A DNA stretch of 64,000 nucleotides from Eremophila alpestris peregrina. Its lineage: Eukaryota; Chordata; Aves; Passeriformes; Alaudidae. Positions 38,705 to 50,640 of the stretch are shown piece by piece; within the stretch, counting starts at the first letter, position 1; every line of letters begins with the position of its first letter. The stretch spans positions 10,621,924 through 10,685,923 of the forward strand of contig WMCF01000014.1 in assembly GCA_009792885.1 (NCBI GenBank), given 5' to 3'. A program made the translations under genes and the position numbers. The notes beneath the pieces were generated by a model. The model had not been told where the DNA came from. It saw only the letters and a list, made by a program, of their open reading frames with translations, and did no database searches.

Positions 38705-39874
38705 GCTGAAATTTGCACCACCACAAAAGGCAGGCTGCAGACTTTTAGAACTGTTCCAGAATACTGCTGCAACATAAAATGATACCTGTAAAAAGAAAGG
38801 GATATGGGAATTTTCGCATCAGATGCAGACCTGGGTTTGCTAGACGCTTCCTCTAGTTGGAACATTTGAAGCCTAATAGTATCAGGCCAGCATTCAAAAA
38901 TCCTGCTCCATCAAACCAAGCATCTAAGTAAGTTTCTGAACAAAATCTGCAGTATTATATTAAATCTGCACACTTTCACTGTAACAGCCATCTCCTTCCT
39001 TCTACCACAGTGCTCTCTTTATGGCTCTTCAATCAAGCTATGTTACTAGAAAAGGGGTTCAAACTAGAAAATAAATAGATGTGATAAACCTTAAGCTGTG
39101 CTTGGCTGGGGGTTCTACTGTTGTGTTATTCTGTTTGGCATATCTGTGTGAAATAGAGAATACTTGTCAGTGATCTCTTCACTGGTCAGCAGCCAGTGAA
39201 GCAAGGTAGGGATTTACCTCCCCCACAGATGCCTGCCAGCACCTGCCTATCTACATCTAGGTCCAGTACTCACTGGAAGCATCCACAATCTAGTTTTAAC
39301 CCAAGGAAAATCTACAACAGGGATGTGGTTGGCACAGTGAGACCACAAGGCAATGTTCACTGCTAGCAAATGCACCCTCCACTCAGTTTGCTTCAAGAAT
39401 TTACACCTGCTGTTCATCCAGGCTCTTGTGCAAATTGTCTCTGAAACTGTAGAAGTTTGGATCAACAATAAATCCAAACTAAAACTACACACATGCTGCA
39501 TACATGCACGAATCCCTATTCCCTTTCTATAAGGTGACCTGCTCTATGCAGGGGAAGGAAATGCTGCCAGATTAGTCCCTGAACTGATGGACAGGGGCCA
39601 GAAGACTGCCAGACACAGTAGCTGGGAAGAGGCAAGAAGAAAAAAATGGGAAAAGATTGCCTCCACAATATCAGCCTGCCATTACACTGAAGAGATGAAA
39701 GGTCAAATCAGTCTTAAACTACCAAAGAAACTGAAGCCCTTTACAACAGATTCCCTTATTTACTATGCTTATTTGCTTAGCACTCTGTTTCCATCATGAG
39801 TGTAAAATATAGGTCACTTATTCCTTTAGAAGATGACAGGTTTGAGCTTCTGAAAGACCATTCCTGCCTTCACC

Positions 39875-39900
39875 AAAAAAACAAACAAACAAAAAAAAAA
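39875..39900. repeat. A-rich (AAAC)n simple repeat
   Basis: An A7 run, then acaaacaaac, then A10. No recognisable element lies immediately upstream to which it could be the tail. Confidence 0.8.
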
Positions 39901-42263
39901 TCCTGACAAAACCCCACAAGCTATAAAGAAATAAATAATAACTTATAATAATGGTTGGTTCAGAGTACATTGCTAAAGCTACAGTCTTCAAAGGTGTTTT
40001 TCATTATAAGAGTGTCATTTGTTATACACACAGCTGAACAGGTAACTGAAAAGTTTGATTTTGAGAAACCCTGGGGGAAGACAAGGAGGACATAACTTCT
40101 CAAAACTTGGTAAGCTGAGGCAATCAACCCACAGATGCCATTTCAGTCCCATTTGCCTCCTCATCATCTTCCTGCATGTCCTTTGTTTACCCAATATTCC
40201 TGACACAACTCTTTCTGGGATTGCAAGGTAACTTGGATTGAAGAAACGTTGCATATTCAGCTAAACAAAACAAAAAGCCTCAAAGGAAACAAGAAGATGA
40301 CATAAAAACACTCAATATGTTCCACTACAGCTTAAGAGAAGGAACCCTGAAAAGGTCTGCCTGCAAAGAGGAAGCAAAGGGTGGAAGAAAAAATAGGTAG
40401 AAGTCTGTGTTGGGTGTAAATGGAAACAAAACAGGAACAGTCTCCTTCACGGCAACAGAAGTAACAACTGTAATATTATTTCAACAGTTCATGATGCTTG
40501 AAGTAGTGAAATGATGCCTTGCCTTCCACGAAAGCCAGAAAAGGTTTTCATCTTGGGTCTGTATGGGGCTGAGTATTTTTCTGAAAAGTACCAAAGGCAC
40601 TGAATTCCCCATTATTACGTCTGAATTACCTAGCTGCCTCTCAAGGGTCTGTATTCCTTCAGCCCAAATTTGCTTTTCCAAAAGCATTTCACCCAGAGTA
40701 CTCAAGTGCAGTTTTTGGAGACTGGCCATGTAGAAATCCTACTCATTTCTGAAGCTGGACTGTGCAGGGTACCAGGTGCAGGTACAGTGTAAGGGATAAG
40801 CCCTCCTGCCCCTTGCCAGCCCCAGGAGAGGAAGAGGATGCCCCCCTGGAAGCACTGACAGCTGCTCCTACAGCCATACTCTGAACAAGAGATAAAAGTC
40901 TCATGGAGGTTAAAAATGTTGAAGCCTGGCAAAAAGCCTCAATTCATCTTCTTCTTGCTATTATTTTTACTCCTAACCAGCTTCTTGAAGCTACTCATGG
41001 TGTGACCCTGCAAGCCATTATGCCAGCACAGTGGAGGAATGAGGGGACAAAGTGTAGAGGAAAGCAGAAATTCTTTAAGACAATGTGCAAGCAACAGGTT
41101 GGCCATAAAGTAATGACCATGGCCTCCCAGGATCACACCAACAGTAAATGTCACCTAAACAGCTCAGCAGAAATAATTTTCAATCCTCTGTTATATCTCA
41201 CAAAGCCCAAAATCAGAATACAAATATCTTTGCCCTGACCAGCAGCAGGATGCAATAAGCCTTGCAAAATTTCTACCAGTATGGAAGATAACATAAATTT
41301 TACTCTGATATGCCAAATGAGCTAAGTGGGCATATTAGTTAGAGTCTGAGTTTGTGGCTTGAGTGTACAAAAAATGATTGTGGGAAACACTGGAACAGGA
41401 AGGTGTCCAGGAAAGCACCAGTCTCCTCACCCCATAAGGCTTCTCAGTGGAATTCTAAGGTCATACAGAAAACAGGGATACTTCTTTTGTTTGAAGGAGA
41501 GCTGTTGTTACTATTATTATAACTATATGGTTCATTTTGGTTTGGAACTCAGATGCAAGAAGCGTGGAGGAAAAAAGGTTGAGGAAGCACTTCTAATTCT
41601 CTCTTTTAAGTGGCGTTTTTTAGACAGCCTGTTTTCGTTCTTACTTCACAGAGAGGACAACTCCCAGCTGCCTGCATTCTCAGCATATTTTCTGTAATTG
41701 ATAGGCTTGAGGTCTATGATTTTAACCCACATTTTGCACATTCAGTGACTTCTAGGAAAGAAAAGGCAGCTTGCTGCAGGAGTATCTCAAAGCAGTCCTT
41801 TGCAACTAATAGGCACCTCACCACATTACCCTTTACCATGCAGTTCCTCTTCTCAGAAGCATCTGTTTCATCTATCTTTTTAACTTTACACTGTTTCATT
41901 CACTAAAAACTAAAAATAACAACAGTAACACTAACTACCTTTAGTGACGCTTTCCTTGAATCTGCGCGCACACACACACCCTTACTGACATGGCCTGAGA
42001 GGCAAAAGCCAGAAGAGGAGAGAGTCTTATGGCGTTTAAATTAAATTAATCCACTGTAAAATAATAACTGCTTTTCCTTGCTTTCCAAAACAGAAACGAG
42101 AACCATCTATACCAATGGGTGAAGCAAAGTTTGCTGTATCTTTGCTGTTCACAGAAGGAATCCATGCTGGAAAGTCTGTTTATGGTAATGCAGTAGGTAC
42201 AACAGACTAAGACAAAAGAGACAAAGAAGAAAGGCTCTACTTTAGTCATAATTCATGACTGAC

Positions 42264-42405
42264 CTTTTCCTTGAGGGCCCTTCTTCAAAATCTGAAGAAC
42301 TAACATCGTTGCTCGTTGAGGACACTTGCGATGCATCGTCCTTCTCATTCTCCAGCTGTTCTGATCCTGGTCCTAATCCTTTAGATTGGCCATTAGTGAG
42401 AAGTC
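42264..42405 (-). CDS. JARID2: JARID2 internal coding exon (about human residues 61-108; probably exon 3)
   Basis: This is a 142-bp minus-strand exon between the acceptor ctcctttgtcatgtttgcag and the donor AAAAG|GTCAGT. It starts with GA (the last two bases of a codon) and ends with AG, which joins G of the exon at 11613 to make Arg. The frame reads GLLTNGQSKGLGPGSEQ, then ENEKDDASQVSSTSND, then VSSSDFEEGPSRK. Compared with the human protein as I remember it, there are four substitutions, all in the first 18 residues; the acidic/serine-rich remainder is identical. The segment is low-complexity and probably disordered. It lies between the N-terminal region reported to bind ubiquitinated H2A and the PRC2-binding part. 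The terminal SRK plus the next exon's RPR forms a basic nuclear-localisation-like run. The preceding exon must lie beyond 64000 or was missed. The exon is intact and clearly under constraint. Confidence 0.97.
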
Positions 42406-45400
42406 CTGCAAACATGACAAAGGAGTACACAAAATTCAAAACCTGCAGTGATTTTATAAAAATTCACATGTGATACTTAAAATAGAGAGCTGATGCCCAA
42501 AGCAAGTATCTTGCAGAGAGACAGACTGATAACATTGACTTTGCATAAAGATACTTCAATAAAAATTTGCTAGCCTGTCTGTTTCTGATTTGGTTAAATC
42601 TAAGACCCCAATCTCAAATAACTACAATATGAGTGTTTGCAATAGTGTTTATAATCTTGTCACATTTGAAGAAGGGACACAGCTTAATCAAATTAATCCT
42701 TGTTCTAGAGAATTTGTATGACTACCATAGATGAGAGTATTTTGCATTTATCTGTGGATTGATATAAAATTAAGCCGCCATTTGGTTCAATTTGACATCA
42801 TTTTGCTCTTCATTCTGGTGCTTTCAACTACTGCAATTTATGATCCTTTGAAAACTATCCCAAATCCCAAAGAAGTGAACATCAAATGTCCTTTCCTGAC
42901 TTTGATTCTTCTGTGGCCAAGTGTCACCCATCTACAGAAACTCCAGACGGCCAGAAAAAGTACACAGCACAGCAAAGGTACACAGGCCACAGCTGCCTTC
43001 ACTTTTGTGCCTTTTCTCTCCTGGAGCAATAATACAGCAGAGTCACACAGTCACAGAGATCAAAGACAGCACTGAACCTTTGGAAGCATAAAGTCTAACA
43101 AATCTTGTGTATTCCACGCCACCAAGTAACTACAATGTAATATGGCTCTTACAAACAACAGCAGATAGGCAATGAAACCACTTATACTTAAGGAAGAATT
43201 AATATGGTAACATATTCTTCAGCAGGTTCTGGGATGAGAGGGAGGAAACTATTTTATTAGCTCGCTATTTACTCGATCTTATAAGAGCTTATTACCAGAG
43301 GTGCTGCAATTTTATCCAGGAGAATGCTTTCTCATCTCTCCACCCAAATAGTTTTAGAAATGGCATAACAAAGCTTTATTTCACAGCTGTATTTCCTCAG
43401 AGGAATGCTGATAGGACTTCCCTCCCTTAGTCATTTCAGTCTCTCTATAATTGCACCTTAATAAAAACATGATGGGGAAGGCAGGGTGGGGGCTGTGCTG
43501 GCCCTTCCAAGATGACCCAGGCAGTGACGCTGGTCAGAGTACTGCACTGAAAACACTGAGAACTGCAGTTCAAGAATTTCCACCAGCACTGTATCAGTGC
43601 CACAGCATTTCAGACTTCTGTTTTCAGGAAAATCACCATCCAGCATCAGCAATGCCCTTACTCATTGCATAACCAAGCATTCAACCAAGCTCAGCCCTAA
43701 AGAGACACCAAAGCATAACCAGAGCAAGAGCAAAGACACCTCACCCAGTCTCTAAGTACTGGGAGCTTGGCCACAGCTGAAACCAAATGTTCCTTCCCCA
43801 CAAGGCCATTTATTCACTGCTTGCCTGGGCACTATGACTGCCAGCAGACTCTGAACCTCCCCAATTCTAATCTAATTGCTCTGATTGCCCATTTTTAAAC
43901 AGCCTAATCCAAAGCCTGCATCATGTCTGTCTCTCTCCTTCTCCCAATCAAAGTTTGCTCACATTCATTCTGAACTATACCAAATTTCTCTTGTCTTGGG
44001 TTATGTGGTAGCCATATGCTGCAGTCTTTGCATACACTGTTTTAAAAACTCCTCCTACAAAGCAAAAACATTTCTTTTTTTTTCTGGGGAAGAGCCAGTG
44101 AACTGGTAGCTCAATTTTTTTTCCTAATACACAGCCCGCAGAGCATAAGTTGAAACTACACACCAATTTTTTGCATTAAATTGTCTCTTCTAGCCAGCAT
44201 AAAACTATCACGGGGAAGTAAAATGACCCAATTTATGTTTTCTCTCCCCTTCTGTTGAATCCCTTTTGATATTTCCTTTTCATTAGAGGGATCTCAAACT
44301 GTGACCCAACAAACAAAACAAATTTCAGTATCAGCATATGATACCACAAAAGGGTTTGTAGCGTAAAAACACAATATGACGTGGGGTGACAGCATCCCTT
44401 CAAAGCATTCCCAAGGAAATGAAGGCAAACTTTGAAAAAACACCGAACAGATCATATTCCTACGCTGAACTCAGCCCCTCTAGAAGCCCTAGAGTTTATC
44501 CTTACAAAAGTTTCAACTTTTGCTTTGCATTTTTCCATGAAACCACTGCTGATAAAATTTACAATTTTTGAACTCCAGAGAAGTCTAAATCAAGCATATC
44601 ATTTGAGGCCTGACACTCAGTAACTTCACTCTTATGGCAGAACTTGATTAGGTTTTCCAAAAGCAATATTTGTTCTGGAGACTTGCCATATGTAAAACCC
44701 AGGAACCTGAAGTATATGAGTCAAGAAAATCACCTTTCAGGCTGTCAACTTGCATGCACTTGGAAGGCAATTTTTATTCATCCTTTCACTCTGCCAAACC
44801 ATCAGCTCACTTGGGAGACAAGCATGATTTGTGTTCCTCAAGGAAAAAAGTATCAGTTTGCCTACCATTATTCATCATAACCAGCACCGTTCCAAGACGC
44901 AGCAATATTGCCGATAACTGATGTTAGCTATCGTCCACTGCAACCAACTAAAACAAGCACCCTAAAAGAGAGGTATTAAACTGCAAATGAGAGATACTGA
45001 TAAATGCTGGGAACGGGTGTCATGTTCTACAGGTTTTCAGGGCCAGCATAATTGCAAAATTCACTCTGAAGTGATGAAAGGCACAACCCAAAGCCTCCTT
45101 TCAAGCACTGGAGAGAAAGCACATGCTGAAGCAGGCTGTTATAAAGTTTATTGCCACTCAATCATTTTTATATCAAATGCATTCAGCTTGCCCCCAGATA
45201 CCTTTTCCTTCAAATGCCATTCCTGTTATCTCTAACTGCAATAAGCCACATTCTTTACTGCTGTGCATCAGTTGGGAGCTATGAAAGGTCTGGAGGCCCC
45301 AGGACAGGATGGGGACCCCACTGTTTTGCCAAGTAATACTCAGGCACTCCTATCACCATTAATGAGCTGGCACCAGTGCAGTGGACAGGACATAGAGGTG

Positions 45401-45966
45401 TGCTGGTGCACTTCAGGAGCATCAACCCATGTGGATTTGACTCTCCAAGGCCAACCACACTACAGGAAGCAGAAGGCATTAATGTTTCTCAAAAGCTGAG
45501 TACTACAGTTGTGTATGTATATAGAGAGAGAAAAGCAGCTGACTGAGAAAATGCTGTTGTGCATAGTCTGGAAAGCTGAACCACTCCAAGGAGTGGCTAC
45601 TTGAGAGCACCCAGCAAAAATCAAGGAATCAGCAAGCCCTCAAGAGCCAAATCACATCAAGGGGACAAATAGTTCCTCTACTGCTTTTCTATGGCTATGC
45701 CTTTCAACCTCTAAACCACGATGCCAGCAAGCCCTGGCTCCTGTCAAAGCGCATGACATTCTCAGCTGCTGGAGAGCTGGCAGAGGCTGCCTGTCCCTTG
45801 CCCACGAGGCTCATTTTAGCCCCAGTTCTCACTGCCTTCTCTCCTGGCAGCTGGACTCAGGGCCGACCACCAGACCTGAAGAACTAGGCAGAATAAATCA
45901 GGGTTGATAAAAATAAGACTATATTCCTGTAATAGAAAGTGTTTGTTTTAGAAGTCAAATTAGATT

Positions 45967-45982
45967 AAAAAAAAAAAAAAAA
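45967..45982. repeat. Poly-A tract (A16)
   Basis: Uninterrupted A16 in AT-rich intronic sequence. Confidence 0.9.
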
Positions 45983-48632
45983 CTAAACCTCATTAAAATT
46001 AAATTTGAAAGTACAGCAGCTTGCATTGTAAGTCAGTGTAGGATTTCATATATTAAAATGACTTACATGAAATAATAATTTATATATACAGAGAAGCAGT
46101 GCATATTTGCTGCCAAAGTTTAAAAAGAACTGAAACACTGAATGGCTGAAAGTCACTGAATAAACACTGCCTTAATTAAGTCAGTAATAATGAATTATTT
46201 AATTAAGTCACAATACAGGAACTCACGTATCAAATGACATCTATGATCCTTAAATACACTGTTCTGGCTCTAACTGATCAAGACTAGACACTTCAGAGAA
46301 AGGCCAATTACTAATTCCTAATAATTAAAAAGGGTAGCTTAAAACTAAACCATGGAGATCTTAACATCCTCTCTAAAATGTATCTCAGTCACACAAATGT
46401 CAGCTTCACAGTTTTGCTGAATTTGTTTTTAAACTTTCACAAATGCTGCAATTTCAAATCACAGTTTTAGATATATGCTGCTTAAAAAGATTTTTAAAAA
46501 AGAATTTCCCCTTATCAGTATTGAGAAAAAGCAAATGTCATTTTTTCATCCAGCCTGTTACAAGCCAGAGAGAGCACAAAAGCCCTTTCTGCATACTAGT
46601 CATTATTACAGACTTCTATCACCTCCTATTTATTTGCTATCCACACTGAATGTATTCCAGTCTGTCTGTGGCCACAAGTTTGTTCTTTCACATGCAGGAA
46701 GGGCTCTGCTACGAGAGCTGAGCCATACCCTCCAGAGTGATCCACAGAGAATATGGATGTTATGGCTCTACAACCTGCACACAATGTGCTCCCTCTTGTT
46801 CCCACTGCAGCTCGCTACCCCCTTTGCTTCTCAGCTGTAGTTGTTAGCTGAGCACAGGTCTTGCTGAGCCTACTCCAGCAACCAGAATGCCTTGCTCACC
46901 AAAAGCAGTCTGTAAAGAATAGTAAAATCTACTTAAATTAGCTTATTATAATGGGGCTTGTGCTGACTCAAGTGGATTGCTTTTCCTAAGAGCCTAGCAA
47001 GTAAGGCTTGACTGTTCCAGCACAGGCAGGGCTTAATTCACATTGGTACACATTTGCTGACCTTACTGTTTTTGATGATACACACACACTTTTAGCAGCA
47101 ATCTACAATTCTTCTCAAGTCATGATCTAACTCATCTCAGGTCATCTGGAGAGATGACTGACAGGCAAACACAGGACAGGTCTTGGAAGCATCTGAAGAT
47201 GTGACGCAAAATCCCAATACCTGGGAATGCACTGTACAATAAAACATGATGTTAATTATAAATACACAAAAGGGAAAGTGATGGGGAAAACAGGAGCAGA
47301 AAGCAGCAACATAAGAGAAGACTGCAAAAATGTAAGGGAGAGTTCAGAGTTAGTTGTTTTTAAAAATAGATGAGATTGCAATTACTGGTATGTTCTTCAT
47401 CATTAAAGTTACTGAATAATCAGGAAACCAAAGGAGAGCATCTGAGCAAATTTCAGCATCATGTGGTTAGTTAACTAAGTGGCTGGGTGAAGAGACTTTC
47501 ACAATGTTTCCAAAACACTATTTCCACATCAATTACTCTAATGCCAACAAGGCATCTCAGCATGAACATTTCCATGTTACAATAGAGCAACACCTATTTT
47601 AGCTTGCTATTTCCCAGTCCTAAAGCAGCTTAGGGAAAAAAATACATTCAATTGTATTTCTAGTCAGTTCCCACAGTCAGAATCAACCCACAAAGCCATT
47701 ATGTTAGGAAAGTCAGCAGTCAACACCCCACAAACACAAGCCAAAGATATCAAAACCATTAAATGACCTAAACAAAGACAATTTCAACATGACCATATTC
47801 ACAGCTTTCTATATGGGATAACATCAGAGAGTCCACAGACCAGAGGAGCCATCCTGCAGATCTCTACAATATGTGAAATACGTAACTCTGGTCCTGGTTG
47901 TTTCTTGACTACACAGGGATACTCTTTTTCCTTCTGCCAAGAGATTCTGGGCTGCTTTCCCCCCCGGCAGCCCTTTCCCTGCATTCCTCCCTGATCCCTG
48001 CAAGCTGAACTGCTCTGGGCTGGTAGAGAAGTCCAGTTTCCAGGGCAGGCAGCAAAACAAACACAAGTTACACTAAGTCAAAAAAGGGATTTACTCAAGA
48101 CTGCATTCTCACCATGCTAGGATGACAGTGTTCCTAATGAGAGCATGTAATAAATAGCAGGGATTGTAGTTACATAGGCATGGAGCTAAAATTCTGTTCC
48201 CTTATGGAGTAGCATGCCTGTCCAAATTTCAGCTGTGCAGTCTTAGGAGTGGTACAGAAAAGTTTTGTTTTAAAATATTAGTGATTTTTTTTTTCTTTCT
48301 GCAATATCCCATCTAGGAGAGCGGACACCAACGTTAGAAAGCAAAGGGTTTAACTGCAGAGTTATAAAGTCTGAAGGTTAACCATCCCACACCATGGTCT
48401 GGAAATTTAGCACCACCTGAACACACACAAACTCTTGAGCATAACCACATTGTGGAAGACCACCAACATGAATTCTATGCCTGAAACACAGAGGGGGAAA
48501 ACATTCCTACCTTAATCTCTTTAAATACTTACTCTAGCCACCAGTTTCACACAGGTACAGAATGTTTCACACATATTCTGTACAGAAATCAAAACCAGCA
48601 ATAAACAGGTGTCTCACATATACCTCTTGTTT

Positions 48633-49648
48633 TGTATCTTGTAGATATGGCCTATGTAGACTTTAGTATAGTCTTTCACACTATTTCCTACACATTTTCC
48701 CAGAAAAACAGGCTGCTTGGATGGGTGCACTTTTGCTGGGTAAAAAACTGTCTGGATGGCTGGGCCCAGACAGTGGTGCTGAATGGAGTTACATCCAGTT
48801 GGCAGCTGGTCACTCATGGTGTTCCCCAGGGCTCAGTGTTGGGGCCAGTCCTGTTTAACATCTTCATCATTGACATGGGCAAGGGGATTGAGGACACCCT
48901 CAGTCAGTTCACACGTGACACCAGCAGGAATATTGATCTGCTGAGGGTAGAAAGGCTCTGCAGAGGGATCTAGAGAGGCAGGAAAGCTGCCCAACAGAAA
49001 AGAACCTGGGGGTGCTGGTTGACAGTGGCTGAACAAGAGCCAGCAGTACCCAGGTGGCAAAAAGGCCAGTGGCATCCTGGCCTGTGTCAGCAATAGTGTG
49101 TCCAGCAGGACCAGGGCAGGGATTATCCCCCTGTACTCGGCCCCGGTGAGGCCACAAATCCTGTATTCAGTTCTGGGCCCCTCACCACAAGGAAGACATT
49201 GAGGGGCTGGAGCATGTCCACAGAAGGGCAATGGAGCTGGGGCAGGGTCTGGAGCACAAGTCTGATGAGGAGTGTCAGAAGGAGCTGGAGCTGTTGAACC
49301 TGGAGAAAAGGGGGCTCAGAGGTGACCTTATCATGTTCTACAACTGCCTGAAAGGAGGCTGTAGCCAGGTGGGAGTTGGTGTCTTCTCCCAGTCAACAAG
49401 AAATATGACAAAAGGAAATAGCCTCAATGTTTAAATGGATATTTGGAAACATTTCTTTATGGAAGAGGGGGTACAAGCACTGGAACAGGCTGCCCAGAGA
49501 AATGCTTGAGGCAGCATCCCTGAAGGTATTTAAAAGATGTGTATATTTAACACTTTGGACCATGATTTAGTGGTGGACTTGGCAGTGCTGGGTTAACAAT
49601 TCAACTTGATTATCTTAGAGGTAATTTCCAACCCAAACAATTCTGAAC
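48633..49648 (+). mobile_element. CR1 LINE fragment with decayed reverse-transcriptase end and 3' UTR
   Basis: This is a 5'-truncated CR1 (chicken repeat 1) non-LTR retrotransposon, antisense to JARID2. The first 340 bases encode the C-terminal part of the reverse transcriptase: YVDFSIVFHTIS (intact families read DFSKAFDTVSH-like), then WVKNCLDGWAQTVVLNG and GVPQGSVLGPVLFNIFI. The expected FADDT catalytic segment is degraded to FTRDTS, and a stop follows soon after. The remainder matches the conserved 3' part: 'ccagcaggaccagggcag', 'tgttcagttctgggcccctc'-like sequence, 'caggctgcccagagaaatg', and the tail 'ggcagtgctgggttaa' through 'tttccaaccca'. Small internal deletions and no clean target-site duplication indicate an old, inactive copy. 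Confidence 0.93.
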
Positions 49649-50239
49649 TACAAGGCATTAGAGTTTCTTATAAGCTATATCTTTCTATATAAGTTTATTT
49701 GGATAGTATAACTAATTAACAGTTTTCACCATTTTCCATACATAACAGACAACCAGCTGCAAAGCAATACAAATCTACATTGCATTGTCTGTAATCCTAA
49801 ATTTGACTTCTACCAAAACCACCCTTTACATGCTAGACTATGTGCTGAAATACTACCAAAATCTTGGTAGGCATGCTAAATAAATACATTAATCATTCAA
49901 TGCTAAATACACAGGTATCTCTAAAACATCTGCAGTCTGCATTAATCAGCACACTGTACTGAGTTACTGTATTTAGCTGTTGTATAGCTATGCACAAAAG
50001 ATAATTTAGTTTTATAGTGCAAATGCCATCTGTCACATTGTCACAGCATGACAAGGTATCACATTACATATTAAACAGACAACATGCTTCAAAAATAAGG
50101 CCTATTTTCATGCTCTGGTTGTCTCAGAGACTAAAGAATGGGGTTTTCATGATAGTGACATAATTTAAAAACAAAACAAACCACATTTTTCTCAGGGATA
50201 AGAGATATGAATTCCCTGTCCACTTTTTTAAGAATAGTT

Positions 50240-50640
50240 GTCATAAAGGCTATTTTAATCTAATTTGGTAATGCAAAACCACAACAATTTTCTGCCTCTA
50301 AATAAAAAAGCCACAGCGTGAAACCATCATCGTTTATGCCACACGATGCTCTGTGCTGCCACCATGATGGTAATTAACAGTACGTGGGCTTTCCAGATGA
50401 CAAGCCACTGGACATTAGGTTGATTGTGGTACATAACAGAGCATATGCATAAAGCAGTACCATTATGCCAAAGACTGTTAGCAAATAGCTTGTACAGTCT
50501 TCATAACTGACTAGAAGAGTGCTTTTATATGTAGATATACATCATTACTATGGAAGCCAAGCATGAATGACATTACAGCACAAGATGTGTTTTTCAGCCT
50601 GTCAGAAGATCAGATCACCAAAGAGAACTGATTAAATAAT
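50240..50640. promoter_or_regulatory. Candidate conserved non-coding element in the upstream intron
   Basis: This repeat-free block is dense in recognisable transcription-factor cores: taatta at 50371, a RUNX-like tgtggt at 50425 and an octamer-like atatgcataa at 50443. Several CpGs are kept (cagcgtg, catcgttt, cacgatg, tacgtggg). Individual motifs are common by chance, so this is a hypothesis. Confidence 0.2.

Larger units (their letters stand above)
11614..42263 (-). other. JARID2: JARID2 intron between the two exons (complete, 30,650 bp)
   Basis: This intron is bounded on the minus strand by the donor GTCAGT at 42263 and the acceptor cag at 11616-11614. It keeps phase 2. It contains one CR1 fragment (14863-15387), the inverted repeat pair at 23.4-24.5 kb, local duplications at 22.7 and 35.3 kb, simple repeats, and a few CpG-retaining patches. 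I looked for further exon-like frames with both splice sites and resemblance to JARID2 and found none. The longest open frame inside it is 203 codons at 30997-31608 on the minus strand and resembles nothing I know. Confidence 0.9.

Noticed and set aside
48632..48973. 113-codon plus-strand frame that could be read as a host gene.
   Set aside because: The GVPQGSVLGPVLFNIFI block identifies it as the remnant of CR1 reverse transcriptase, so it is reported as part of the mobile element.
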